From Spirosoma fluviale (GTDB taxonomy: Bacteria; Bacteroidota; Bacteroidia; Cytophagales; Spirosomataceae), in NCBI RefSeq assembly GCF_900230225.1, contig NZ_OCNH01000005.1, positions 310,001 through 374,000 of the forward strand: a stretch of 64,000 nt of DNA. Direction: 5' to 3'. The position numbers and the translations under genes were made by a program. Below, in pieces: positions 7,477 through 15,878 of this stretch. The number at the start of each line of letters is the position of its first letter. Positions within the stretch are counted from its first letter, which is position 1. The notes beneath the pieces are model-generated. The model worked only from the letters and a program-made list of their open reading frames with translations, was not told where the DNA came from and did not search any database.

Positions 7477-8589
7477 ATGCTCAAGCGCGTATCTATCCAG
7501 AATTTCAAGAGCCTGAAAGACGTCACGCTCGATCTTCAGAAAGTGAATTTGCTTATCGGGCCTAATAACTCGGGCAAGACGAATTTTTTGAAGGCGCTGG
7601 AGTACTTCAACCAGAGAGTTTTGCAGAGAACTTATAATGACAGTCAGGAAAGAAACTTTAGATACAAGCGTTCTACAGACTACTTATCTATTGGATTAAC
7701 TTTTCAGGGAAATGATGAAGAGTTGCAATTTCTTCATAAGATGAATTTTTTGGAGTCGCCTGATCGGAATGAAGTTCAATCATCTCAAATCAATAGTAGG
7801 AAAGGAATTATACTTAATAAAAATGAGGACGGCTATCCTAATGCCGAGTTTTTACGCCGAGAGCTTAATTCGTTAAGCATTTACCGGCCTGACCCTAATA
7901 AACTTACTCAACCTGGTCCTGTAGGTACCGGCGCAGAGATAGTTAATTCAGATTCATCAAATCTGATCGGGTTTTTAGACAGAATGCTGGGTAATAAATA
8001 CAGAAAATCTGTTTTCAATCGCATCGAAACTGATTTACAGACCTGCGTTCCTGAATTTGATGAGATTAATATCGATGACGAATCCCCAACGGAAGAGATG
8101 AAGCGACTCTTTCCAAATAATTCGTTCAAGCGGCTTGGTCTAACCAACAGTGAGCAAGGAGTAACCTATTGGGCTGATGAACTCTCTGAAGGTACACTTT
8201 ACTTTCTAGCCCTCCTCTGCATTATTAACCAGCCCAATCCCCCCAAACTTTTGCTTCTTGAAGAACCTGAAAAGGGAATTCATCCACGGCGGATTCGAGA
8301 GGTGATGAACTTCATCCGTCGGTTGGTTGCTGAAAAAGACATTCAGGTTATCATGACAACGCATAGTCCATTGTTGCTGGATGAGTTTGCCGAATCGCCT
8401 GAAAGCGTATTTGTCTTCGATAAGGATGCTGAAGGCGCAACAATCGTGAACAATCTACTGCGTGATGTAATTGAGCCCGCAAATCAGAAAAATGCTGAAT
8501 TAGGCATACCGCCCGTCCATTACACAGATGCATTGGGTGAATACTGGACAATTGGATTTTTAGGTGGCGTACCGCATGAAACAGCTTAA
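7477..8589 (+). CDS. AAA/ABC-type ATPase of the OLD-like (RecF/SMC-like) group
   Basis: A 370-residue ATPase. Walker A is GPNNSGKTN (residues 28-36) after the family start MLKRVSIQNFKSL; the signature-like ELSEG precedes Walker B LLLLEEPEKGIHP and a switch histidine in IMTTHSPLLL. This is the architecture of OLD/AriA-like and AAA_15/21 ATPases that pair with a TOPRIM nuclease. The coupled gene 8576-9151 overlaps its end by 14 bp and has TOPRIM-like motifs. A/T-rich codon use sets the pair apart from its neighbours. A defence role is inferred from this pairing only. Confidence 0.82.
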   Translation: MLKRVSIQNFKSLKDVTLDLQKVNLLIGPNNSGKTNFLKALEYFNQRVLQRTYNDSQERNFRYKRSTDYLSIGLTFQGNDEELQFLHKMNFLESPDRNEVQSSQINSRKGIILNKNEDGYPNAEFLRRELNSLSIYRPDPNKLTQPGPVGTGAEIVNSDSSNLIGFLDRMLGNKYRKSVFNRIETDLQTCVPEFDEINIDDESPTEEMKRLFPNNSFKRLGLTNSEQGVTYWADELSEGTLYFLALLCIINQPNPPKLLLLEEPEKGIHPRRIREVMNFIRRLVAEKDIQVIMTTHSPLLLDEFAESPESVFVFDKDAEGATIVNNLLRDVIEPANQKNAELGIPPVHYTDALGEYWTIGFLGGVPHETA

Positions 8590-9151
8590 ATATGGTTTTT
8601 ATGGCGAGGATGACGCCCATAAAATATTCCTTTAGAACTACCTTAGCCACTTTGTTGAAACTGTCTTTTTTGAGAAAGATGAAGCCTTTTGTGAGAAGTT
8701 TAGAGCTAACAACAGGAAACAAGTTGACACGAAATTTGCCATTGTAGCAAGAACTGGCCTAGGATGGTATCAGCATGAGGTATTTTTCGTTGTACGAGAT
8801 GTTGATAGTTTACATCCATCAGAGTTTGATGAACGGTACAGCCATTTTGTGAAGGAAAAGATTGACAAACTTTTGATCGCGCTCCCTGTACAGTGCATTG
8901 AACATTGGCTCTGGTACTTGAAACACAAGAAAGACAATCCGGCTTTGACGAAAAATATTTCGCTTGAGTCTCAACCGCGCAAAAAGGTAAAGTTTATTTT
9001 ATATGGGTATGAAGACCCGCCCAACGAGATATCAAACCCCATAGTTGATGGACTGTCGAAAAATTTCGACGCTTCCTGGCTAGAGCAACGTTCCGAAAGT
9101 TTCAAGCATTTTCATAGTCAGGTCAAAGCCTTTATCGATAAACAGGTTTAA
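8576..9151 (+). pseudogene. TOPRIM-like nuclease partner of the ATPase, interrupted by an in-frame TAG
   Basis: An ATG at 8576 overlaps the ATPase stop and opens MKQLKYGFYGEDDAHKIFL, then TAG at 8633-8635, then the same frame continues without a further stop to 9151, 191 codons in total. GEDD near the start fits the TOPRIM glutamate motif and FFVVRDVDS (about residues 65-73) fits the DxD motif. The only later start is GTG at 8849, which would lose both motifs. So the sequence shows either a recently inactivated gene, a read-through stop or a base error. The C-terminal half (WLWYLKHKKDNP...) matches the ATPase-linked nucleases in general form only. Confidence 0.7.
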
Positions 9152-9169
9152 GTTTCTCCCCAAACACAC

Positions 9170-9203
9170 AAAACGCCACGACCTCACGACCGTGGCGCTT
9201 TGT
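9170..9203. terminator. Hairpin terminator between convergent genes
   Basis: The stem gccacg / cgtggc, extended by imperfect A/T pairs (aaac / gcttt), lies 19 bp beyond the TOPRIM-like gene and 16 bp beyond the stop of the convergent secreted-protein gene. It can serve both strands. Confidence 0.65.
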
Positions 9204-9218
9204 ATAAATACCCCTTGT

Positions 9219-9626
9219 TTAGTTCAACGCAATCGTGCGAGTTACTGATTTATACGACGGGGTCGCCAGGGTAACGGAATGCTCCGATACATCGCTGCCA
9301 GACATAATCTCAATCGTATAGGTGCCATCTTTCAAGTCCGATATGTCGAACAGGAAATGAAAATTGCCCTGCTTTTTACCGATTGACAGCTTCTCTAACA
9401 CCGCGCCGTCTGTCGACTTAAATGACACACTCATGAGTTGACCCGGCGTCCGCTCAACGTATACGTTTAGTTTTGACGGGATTGTCGATGGGAAAATGGC
9501 GGCTTTATACGAGTTCGTCGTAACGATCGAACTACCCGTTGATATTGGGTTAGCGCTTTCGGCAGTAGCAAGGGTGGCAGTACTTAAAAGCAGCGCCGTG
9601 AGTAAAGATTGAGCTAATGTTTTCAT
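9219..9626 (-). CDS. Small secreted protein with a beta-sandwich-like C-terminus
   Basis: A 135-residue protein with a clear signal peptide (MKTLAQSLLTALLLSTATLA, cleavage after about residue 22). The rest is rich in beta-strand patterns and ends GTYTIEIMSG...VTLATP, which resembles the T9SS-type sorting or fibronectin-like folds of Bacteroidota, although the length is too short for a sorting domain on a cargo. The frame is open to 9671; the ATG at 9624-9626 gives the signal peptide. No enzymatic motif is visible. Function unknown; exported location is well supported. Confidence 0.72.
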   Translation of the reverse strand: MKTLAQSLLTALLLSTATLATAESANPISTGSSIVTTNSYKAAIFPSTIPSKLNVYVERTPGQLMSVSFKSTDGAVLEKLSIGKKQGNFHFLFDISDLKDGTYTIEIMSGSDVSEHSVTLATPSYKSVTRTIALN

Positions 9627-9870
9627 GATGTTTATGTATTTGTTGTTGGTTATAAAAGAAGAACAGGTCAAAAGTAAAGTGCTTTAAACTCCTCATAGAT
9701 AGGTCATTGACTGAACACGCGAAAACGTAGGCTGAACTGGTAGAAACAGGCAACGAATTGCGAAGAAGCAACCGCAACGTTAGGGAGTGGTCAAACGAAC
9801 GGTGGGCTTCCGGCGTTTAATGATAAACCACAGAACGAACATAAGTCGGCCGGAATGGCCCTTCGCCAAC

Positions 9871-11247
9871 ATGAACTATTATAACTCCATCATCGACACC
9901 ATTGGCAATACGCCCCTGGTGAAACTCAATAAAGTCACCAAGGGAATTCGGGGAACGATACTGGCGAAGGTCGAGTATTTTAATCCCGGCAACTCGGTAA
10001 AAGACCGGATTGCCGTGCGCATGATCGACGATGCCGAAGCACGGGGTGTTCTCAAGCCCGGCGGCACTATCATCGAAGGCACCAGCGGCAATACCGGTAT
10101 GGGTCTGGCGCTGGCGGCTATCGGGAAAGGCTACAAATGCATTTTCACCATGGCCGACAAGCAGTCGCAGGAGAAGATTGACATTTTGCGGGCGGTGGGT
10201 GCCGAGGTCGTGGTATGCCCCACGAACGTAGCCCCCGATGATCCGCGCTCGTATTACTCCGTTGCGAAGAAGTTGAACCGCGATATTCCCAATTCGCTTT
10301 ACCCGAATCAGTACGATAACCCCGCCAATACGGCCGCCCACTACGAAACCACCGGCCCCGAAATCTGGCGCGATACCGATGGCAAGATCACGCACTTTGC
10401 CGCTGGCGTCGGTACGGGTGGTACCATCTGCGGAACGTCGAAATTTCTGAAAGAGCAGAATCCCAATATCGTTTCGCTGGGGCTGGATACCTACGGCTCG
10501 GTCTTCAAAAAATATAAAGAAACCGGCCAGTTCGATGAGGGCGAGATCTATCCCTACCTCACCGAAGGCATTGGCGAAGATATTCTGCCGCAGAACGTAG
10601 ACTTCAGCGTGATCGACTTTTTCGAGAAGGTGACCGATAAAGATGCGGCCATCATGACCCGGCGACTAGCGCGCGAAGAGGGCCTGTTTGTGGGCTGGTC
10701 GTGTGGTACTGCCGTGCATGGCGCGCTGGAATGGGCCAAGCAGCACCTTACTGACGACGATGTTATGGTGATTCTATTGCCCGATCACGGTACGCGCTAC
10801 CTCGCCAAAATTTACAATGATACCTGGATGAAAGACCACGGTTTTCTGGAAGACCGCGCCTTCAAAACTGCCCGTGACATTGTTCATCACAAAACGGGTC
10901 AGTCCCAACTAACCACTATAGGTATGGGTGTATCGGTGAGTCAGGCGATACAGATATTGAACCGTTACGGTATTTCGCAGATTCCGGTTACGGACGAGAA
11001 TGGCCACATCGTTGGTAGCCTCACCGATTCGACCGTGCTGAACCGCCTGATCGACGACCCTGCGGTGAAAGATCACCCCGTAAGTGAGGTGATGGACAAA
11101 CCATTCAAGTTCGTCGGCCTAGATAATACCATCGACGCTCTGTCGTCCTTAATCGACCGCGACAACAAAGCCTTGCTGGTCCGCGACGAGCGCGAGCAGG
11201 TTCACATCATCACACAAGCGGATTTGCTGGCCGCAATGACGAATTGA
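9871..11247 (+). CDS. Cystathionine beta-synthase type PLP enzyme with CBS domain pair
   Basis: A 458-residue fold-type II PLP enzyme. The PLP lysine is K44 in NPGNSVKDRIA, the phosphate-binding loop is VGTGGTICGTSKF, and the substrate loop is GTSGNTGMG. After about residue 335 there are two CBS repeats (SQAIQILNRYGISQIPV and DNTIDALSSLIDRDNKALLV). It condenses serine (or O-acetylserine) with homocysteine or sulfide. The start at ATG 9871 gives the family N-terminus MNYYNSIIDTIGNTPLVKL; an upstream GTG extension has no family similarity. The second PLP enzyme of this kind (38422-39294) lacks CBS domains. Confidence 0.9.
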   Translation: MNYYNSIIDTIGNTPLVKLNKVTKGIRGTILAKVEYFNPGNSVKDRIAVRMIDDAEARGVLKPGGTIIEGTSGNTGMGLALAAIGKGYKCIFTMADKQSQEKIDILRAVGAEVVVCPTNVAPDDPRSYYSVAKKLNRDIPNSLYPNQYDNPANTAAHYETTGPEIWRDTDGKITHFAAGVGTGGTICGTSKFLKEQNPNIVSLGLDTYGSVFKKYKETGQFDEGEIYPYLTEGIGEDILPQNVDFSVIDFFEKVTDKDAAIMTRRLAREEGLFVGWSCGTAVHGALEWAKQHLTDDDVMVILLPDHGTRYLAKIYNDTWMKDHGFLEDRAFKTARDIVHHKTGQSQLTTIGMGVSVSQAIQILNRYGISQIPVTDENGHIVGSLTDSTVLNRLIDDPAVKDHPVSEVMDKPFKFVGLDNTIDALSSLIDRDNKALLVRDEREQVHIITQADLLAAMTN

Positions 11248-11248
11248 T

Positions 11249-11344
11249 GTAGAGACGCAATACCTTGCGTCTCCTGACCGGATGGCTTTAGGCCAGATGA
11301 ATTTGCTAACGCCTAGGAGGAGACGCAAGGTATTGCGTCTCTAC
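11249..11344. repeat. Perfect 27-bp inverted repeat (compound palindrome)
   Basis: The arm at 11249-11275 (gtagagacgcaataccttgc...) is exactly inverted at 11318-11344. Inside each arm gagacgcaa pairs with ttgcgtctc, so each arm can fold alone. It begins one base after the CBS enzyme stop and ends one base before the rsgA stop. Confidence 0.9.
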
Positions 11345-11345
11345 G

Positions 11346-12275
11346 TTACCGCCTGTTATCTCCGCCTTCTACCATGCTCAGGTAGCTCATGTAGCGGCTT
11401 TCGGCGATTTCGTCTTCGGCGACGGCTTCTTTGATGGCGCAGCCGGGTTCGTTGATGTGCAGACAGTTATTGAAGCGGCACTGGTTCATCCGGTCGCGCA
11501 TTTCGGGGAAATAGTGGCCTATTTCGGTTTTCGACGTGTTCATTAAGCCTAATTCCTTGATGCCAGGCGTGTCGATAATGAACGTTTCGGGGGCCAGCTC
11601 GAACATTTCGGCGAATGTGGTCGTGTGAACGCCCTTGTTGGCAAAAGACGACACTTCGTTGGTGCGTAGATTCAACGTCGGGGCAATAGCGTTTACGAGC
11701 GACGATTTCCCAACGCCCGAGTGTCCGGCCAATAAAGTGACTTTCTGGTCGAGTAACGCCCGGAATTCTTCTACGCCTACACCTTCTGTGGCTGAGGTAG
11801 ATAGGCAATTATAACCAATGCGTTCGTACAAGTCGATAATTTCCTGCTGAAACTCCAACCCTTCGTCGTTCAGAATGTCGATTTTATTAAAGACAATCGT
11901 TGTCGGAATACGGAACGATTCGGCAGAGACCAGAAATCGGTCAATGAACCCTGCCGACGTTCGGGGCATGGCCAGCGTGGCCAGCAGTACGGCCTGGTCG
12001 AGGTTAGCCGCCAAAATATGCCCGTGCGCCGTCTTATGGACGGACTGCCGGATAATGTAATTGTCGCGGGGCGAAATGTCGGTGATGATAGCTGTATTTT
12101 CGGCCTCATCTTCAACGTCAAACACCACCCGGTCGCCCACGGCAATCGGGTTGGTGACCTTGAGGTCTTTCAATTTGAACTTTCCTTTCAGCCGACCCTG
12201 AAAAATATGTCCGTCTGCGTTACGAATTTCGTACCAGGAGCCGGTTGACCGTATGACTAAGCCGTGTTGTGCCAA
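11346..12275 (-). CDS. rsgA: Ribosome small subunit-dependent GTPase A
   Basis: A 309-residue circularly permuted GTPase that helps mature the 30S subunit. Domains in order: OB-fold N-terminus (residues 1-70), G domain with FNKID (G4) before the P-loop AGHSGVGKSSLVNAI and DTPGIKELG (G3), and a C-terminal zinc knuckle with cysteines in QCRFNNCLHINEPGC. The G4-G1-G3 order is the expected permutation. It starts 40 bp after waaA on the same strand, and the palindrome at its 3' end separates it from the CBS enzyme. Confidence 0.95.
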   Translation of the reverse strand: MAQHGLVIRSTGSWYEIRNADGHIFQGRLKGKFKLKDLKVTNPIAVGDRVVFDVEDEAENTAIITDISPRDNYIIRQSVHKTAHGHILAANLDQAVLLATLAMPRTSAGFIDRFLVSAESFRIPTTIVFNKIDILNDEGLEFQQEIIDLYERIGYNCLSTSATEGVGVEEFRALLDQKVTLLAGHSGVGKSSLVNAIAPTLNLRTNEVSSFANKGVHTTTFAEMFELAPETFIIDTPGIKELGLMNTSKTEIGHYFPEMRDRMNQCRFNNCLHINEPGCAIKEAVAEDEIAESRYMSYLSMVEGGDNRR

Positions 12276-12292
12276 TGAGTGATTGTGATAGT

Positions 12293-12324
12293 AAACCTAT
12301 AAGGTCTCGAAGGCCTTATAGGTT
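12293..12324. repeat. 12-bp inverted repeat overlapping the waaA stop
   Basis: aaacctataagg (12293-12304) and ccttataggttt (12313-12324) form a perfect stem with an 8-base loop. The right arm contains the waaA stop codon (complement of 12316-12318), so the hairpin begins within the last codons of the gene. Confidence 0.8.
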
Positions 12325-13563
12325 TGTAAGCAATAGCGATTTCTGTACAATCTCCATAACCTTCGCCGTTGCGCCAATGTTCCGCTGCACATAATCCCGA
12401 CTCACCCGAGTCGCTTTTGCGGGGTTATCGTACTGTTTCAGAAACGTTGTCGTTAATTCGTCTGTGTCGTGGATTGAGAAAGCAGCCTCTTCTCCGACGA
12501 GGTCGACGGCTTCCTGATACTTATCGTAATCTGGTCCGAAAAACAGGGGCATGCCAAAGGTAGCGGCTTCAAGAATATTATGCAGGCCCTGCTTGAAGGC
12601 CCCGCCAATGTAGGCAAACTCCCCATACTGATAGAGCGACGAAAGCATACCGATGTTGTCAATGAACAGCACATCAGCCGAACGAGCAGTGTCTATGTTG
12701 GCCTGCGAAAAACGTACCGATGACCTTATCAACTGCTTTCTCCAGCGTTCGATTTCTTCCTCCTTAATCTCGTGCGGGGCAATAACAACCTTAAGAGGTT
12801 TGTTGAATTGGTTAATGAACGGGATCAAAACAGCCATATCTTCGGGCCAGGCGCTGCCGACCACCAGCAGGGGCGTGTTGGCCTTGAAGGCTTCGGCCAC
12901 GGGAATGGCCTTCTTGGTAACTACCACCTGCGACACCCGGTCGAAGCGCGTATCGCCCCCGAGGGTCACGTTTTTTAAGCCGATACCGGCCAATAAATTG
13001 ACCGACTCCTTATTCTGAACCAGAATATGGCTGAAATAGCGAAGCATATTTTGGTAAAACTGTCCCCAAGGCTTAAAGAAAAGCTGATCGGGACGGAAAA
13101 TGGCGGAGAACGAGATGATCGGAACCTGTGCTGCATCCAACTCACGCAGGTAGTTGTACCAGAACTCGTATTTAATAAAAAACGCGATTCGGGGCTTCAC
13201 CAGCGTCACAAATTGGCAGGCATTGTTGGGCGTGTCGGCGGGTAGATAGACGATGTAATCCGCACCGTCGTAGTCCTTGCGAACCTCATAACCGGAGGGT
13301 GAAAAGAAGGTCAGCAGGATTTTATAGTCCGGATAGGCGGCCCGAAAAGCTTCGATAACCGGGCAGCCCTGCTCAAATTCACCCAGTGAAGCGGCATGAA
13401 ACCAGGCAATGGGGCTTGTGTTGCCAGCAAGAAGTCGCCATAGTTTATCAGCCCAGTCGCGTCGGCCATCAACCCAGAGCCGTGCTTTGGGGTTAAAAGA
13501 CGCCACCAATCGCAACAGCGATTGAAAAGCCATAATGCCGGTGTTATAGAGGCCCGAAAACAA
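12316..13563 (-). CDS. waaA: 3-deoxy-D-manno-octulosonic acid (Kdo) transferase
   Basis: A 415-residue glycosyltransferase that adds Kdo from CMP-Kdo to the lipid A precursor at the inner membrane. The N-terminus has a hydrophobic anchor (LYNTGIMAFQSLLRLVASFNPKA), then IAWFHAASLGEFEQG with the catalytic glutamate of GT30 enzymes, and the C-terminal nucleotide site in GGAFKQGLHNILEAA. The Kdo substrate fits an organism with lipopolysaccharide; gmhA (heptose) at 30.5 kb and rfb genes agree. The first ATG gives the correct family start; it is divergent from the gene at 13624. Confidence 0.93.
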   Translation of the reverse strand: MFSGLYNTGIMAFQSLLRLVASFNPKARLWVDGRRDWADKLWRLLAGNTSPIAWFHAASLGEFEQGCPVIEAFRAAYPDYKILLTFFSPSGYEVRKDYDGADYIVYLPADTPNNACQFVTLVKPRIAFFIKYEFWYNYLRELDAAQVPIISFSAIFRPDQLFFKPWGQFYQNMLRYFSHILVQNKESVNLLAGIGLKNVTLGGDTRFDRVSQVVVTKKAIPVAEAFKANTPLLVVGSAWPEDMAVLIPFINQFNKPLKVVIAPHEIKEEEIERWRKQLIRSSVRFSQANIDTARSADVLFIDNIGMLSSLYQYGEFAYIGGAFKQGLHNILEAATFGMPLFFGPDYDKYQEAVDLVGEEAAFSIHDTDELTTTFLKQYDNPAKATRVSRDYVQRNIGATAKVMEIVQKSLLLTNL

Positions 13564-13623
13564 GCGATGATAAGGTTGGTTATACGTAACAAAGCTACGA
13601 ACTCATTTAATAAACTACCTCTC

Positions 13624-13932
13624 ATGCACGCGTACGATACACTTACTGAAGCTTTGGAGGGCTTACGTGCCCGCGGATTCACGCAGGATTACAACCTTAA
13701 GTCCGATCACCTGCATTGCCAGCCGGATAATATTGAACTACGTCCGGCGGACTTTGACGTTGTTGACGTTTACCGTTTCGAGGGGCCAACCGATCCCGGC
13801 GATGAGATGGTTTTGTATGCTATTGAGGCTAAGAATGGTAATAAAGGGACATTAGTTGATGCGTACGGAACATACGCCGAAGCGGTCACGCCAGAAATGG
13901 CGGATAAACTACGTTATACACCGGAAAATTGA
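13624..13932 (+). CDS. Conserved small protein (often annotated as phosphoribosylpyrophosphate synthetase)
   Basis: A 102-residue protein common in Bacteroidota, starting MHAYDTLTEALEGLRARGFTQDYNL and containing a VVDVYRFEGPTDPGDEMVLYAIE core. Many databases name it after phosphoribosylpyrophosphate synthetase, but it has none of that enzyme's PRPP or ATP motifs and is one third the length, so the name is probably not functional. The frame is open upstream to 13522, which overlaps the waaA gene in antisense; the ATG at 13624 is chosen. The next gene begins 54 bp later. Real function unknown. Confidence 0.7.
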   Translation: MHAYDTLTEALEGLRARGFTQDYNLKSDHLHCQPDNIELRPADFDVVDVYRFEGPTDPGDEMVLYAIEAKNGNKGTLVDAYGTYAEAVTPEMADKLRYTPEN

Positions 13933-13986
13933 CGAACTTTTCATACTTAAAAATGATTTTACGTCAACAGAATGGATGTTGGTACA

Positions 13987-14316
13987 ATGAACTGGAACAA
14001 GCTAACGAGTGACACTCAACTAGATACGATCAAAGCAGAATCAGCAAGGCAGCCTGTTCTGATTTTTAAACACAGCACAACTTGCTCAATCAGTGCAATG
14101 GCGCTTAGCCGGATGGAACGTAACTGGAATGACCAGCTTGGTGTGAAGCCATATTACCTTGACTTACTAGCCAATCGGCCTATTTCCAATAAAATTGAAC
14201 ACGAATTTGGTGTCGAACATGAGTCGCCCCAAGTGTTGCTGATTCGGAACGGTGCCTGCATTTATGATGCGTCGCACATGGCCATTTCGTTTGCCGGTAT
14301 TCAGCAGGCAGTTTAA
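13987..14316 (+). CDS. ytxJ: Bacillithiol system redox-active protein YtxJ
   Basis: A 109-residue thioredoxin-like protein. The motif KHSTTCSISAMAL carries the single cysteine in the position of the YtxJ family, followed by YLDLLANRPISN and the cis-proline-like HESPQVLLIRNG strand. The family is proposed to act as a monothiol bacilliredoxin that removes bacillithiol from proteins. An earlier in-frame ATG at 13972 is possible, but MNWNKL fits the family better. It implies that the organism makes bacillithiol; no biosynthesis gene (BshA/B/C) is in the window. Confidence 0.82.
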   Translation: MNWNKLTSDTQLDTIKAESARQPVLIFKHSTTCSISAMALSRMERNWNDQLGVKPYYLDLLANRPISNKIEHEFGVEHESPQVLLIRNGACIYDASHMAISFAGIQQAV

Positions 14317-14340
14317 GGAAGGAGTTAGGAGCTTAGTACA

Positions 14341-14438
14341 AGTAGTTAGGAGCGAGGAGTTAGAAGTGAGGAGGGCTGACGCGTCGTTAAAAACATGCGT
14401 CAGCCCTCCTCACTTCTAACTCCTCGCTCCTAACTACT
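14341..14438. repeat. Perfect 42-bp inverted repeat between ytxJ and folB
   Basis: The sequence at 14341-14382 is exactly inverted at 14397-14438 around a 14-base spacer. Inside, the arms consist of degenerate GGAGTTAG-type repeats plus a gctgacgc/gcgtcagc inner stem. The right arm includes the folB stop codon (complement of 14434-14436). The perfect match over 84 paired bases suggests recent origin or active maintenance. Confidence 0.92.
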
Positions 14439-14784
14439 CCTTTAAAGTTATCTTCGCCCGGTGGCAAACGCCCCCGATGGGTGGGTTGAATTTTGATACG
14501 CTCACTTCTACCGCTTCGAGTTCAGTGTATGTCGACCTGATTTCCTGAATAATCTGGTGAGCGATGTGTTCGAGCAAGCGGGCGGGTTGTTTCATGACAC
14601 CGGCCGTAATTCGATATAAATCTTCATAGTTGACCGTAGCACTGAGCCGGTCGCGTCGGGCGGCTTCCGAAAAATCGGCCGTTACCACAATATCGACGGA
14701 GTATTTATTGCCAATTTTCTGCTCCTCGTCGTAGAAGCCGTGGTACGAAAAAAACTCTAATCCTTCTAAAGCAATTGTTCCCAT
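14434..14784 (-). CDS. folB: Dihydroneopterin aldolase
   Basis: A 116-residue enzyme of folate synthesis that cleaves 7,8-dihydroneopterin to 6-hydroxymethyl-dihydropterin and glycolaldehyde. The signature LEFFSYHGFYDEEQKIGNKY holds the substrate-binding glutamate and tyrosine; LLEHIAHQIIQEI carries the second glutamate and VEVSVSKFNPPIGG the catalytic lysine. The ATG at 14782-14784 gives the standard start. It follows the divIVA-like gene on the minus strand across a hairpin. Confidence 0.93.
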   Translation of the reverse strand: MGTIALEGLEFFSYHGFYDEEQKIGNKYSVDIVVTADFSEAARRDRLSATVNYEDLYRITAGVMKQPARLLEHIAHQIIQEIRSTYTELEAVEVSVSKFNPPIGGVCHRAKITLKE

Positions 14785-14801
14785 AACGTGCGTAAAGATG
14801 A

Positions 14802-14851
14802 ATCACCCCGATAAATCCCCAGCTAAATAGCCAAAGATTTATCGGGGTGAT
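14802..14851. repeat. 16-bp inverted repeat between divIVA-like gene and folB
   Basis: atcaccccgataaatc (14802-14817) and gatttatcggggtgat (14836-14851) form a perfect stem. An A/T run sits next to it on the divIVA side. It probably works as a terminator for the divIVA-like gene. Confidence 0.8.
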
Positions 14852-14867
14852 ATTATTTTTGTTGTGC

Positions 14868-15758
14868 TTAAATCTGATCGAAAAAAGAACCGGTTTTTTT
14901 TATCGTTACCTCTTCGCTTGCCTCTACGGAATCACCTTCGGGATCAGTTGTATTTACTTCAGTGAGTAAAGGCTCTTGTGCTGAATTATCTTGGATCTCA
15001 GTAACAACCGGGCTTTCGGTATGGTGGTCAATGTGAAGGGCTTCATCGAGTTTTTCAATAACGGCCTCATCAACCGGAATCGCTTCCGGAACGGACTCTT
15101 CCCGGTCAATCAGCGGGGGTAATTCAGCCATTGTGTTGGTAGGTGTTGCTGCATCTGGCTGAACGTCAGTTTCGGGTTGTTTCAACTCCTCTGTTAGCTG
15201 CGCAGTCACATCATCCATTTTACCCTTCAGATTTTGCCGGGAAAATTTCTTTTCAAAACGATCTACGCTATCAACGGCATTGCTGGCAAGCGTGCGAATC
15301 TGAATGGCCAGATTTTCCTTGTAATTCTCCAGGGCTTTGAAATCGTGCTCTAATGATTTGATGTCATTGAGGATGTTGTCTTTCAGATACCGGGCTTGGT
15401 TTTCGGCATCCTGTACCATCAGTGCCGACCGTTTACGGGCATCGGCCAGTATTTCGTCGGCTTTCTGCCGAGCGTCATCAATGTATTTTTCCCCCGCTTT
15501 GTTCGCCTGTTCGGTGATTTGAGTGCTTGTGTCTTCGGCTGTTTTAAGCGTCCGGAACAAAGTCATTTCTACTTCCTTGAGCTTGCCTAATTCTTTTTCG
15601 GCCAGTTCAAGTTGCATTTTCAACATTTTATATTCGCCGGTCAAGCGTTCCCATTCTTGAGATAGCGAAGCCAGAAATGCGTCAACTTCTTCGGTTTTAT
15701 AGCCGCGCAACCCTTTTTCAAATGTGTGCTGCCGGATTTCAATTGGCGTAATTTTCAT
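14868..15758 (-). CDS. DivIVA domain-containing coiled-coil protein
   Basis: A 296-residue cytoplasmic protein. The first 60 residues (ITPIEIRQHTFEKGLRGY then KTEEVDAFLASLSQEWERL) are the DivIVA membrane-binding domain, followed by a long coiled coil to about residue 190 with heptad-like acidic/basic patterns, and an acidic C-terminal tail rich in E, T and P that ends KKTGSFFDQI. DivIVA proteins mark cell poles or division sites in Gram-positive bacteria; in Bacteroidota the role is not settled. It is followed on the same strand by folB. The gene uses the first ATG. Confidence 0.87.
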   Translation of the reverse strand: MKITPIEIRQHTFEKGLRGYKTEEVDAFLASLSQEWERLTGEYKMLKMQLELAEKELGKLKEVEMTLFRTLKTAEDTSTQITEQANKAGEKYIDDARQKADEILADARKRSALMVQDAENQARYLKDNILNDIKSLEHDFKALENYKENLAIQIRTLASNAVDSVDRFEKKFSRQNLKGKMDDVTAQLTEELKQPETDVQPDAATPTNTMAELPPLIDREESVPEAIPVDEAVIEKLDEALHIDHHTESPVVTEIQDNSAQEPLLTEVNTTDPEGDSVEASEEVTIKKTGSFFDQI

Positions 15759-15878
15759 TGGTGCGCTACAAGTTTAATGTGTTACTAAATACCTAGATAA
15801 AGGTGAATTAACTGCCTTAATATCTATTTTACAAAAAATAGTCGGAAAAATAGACGAAACCTACTTTACCTAAAGGTC

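Noticed and set aside
13624..13932. True phosphoribosylpyrophosphate synthetase
   Set aside because: Too short, with no PRPP or ATP binding motif; the database name is probably misleading.
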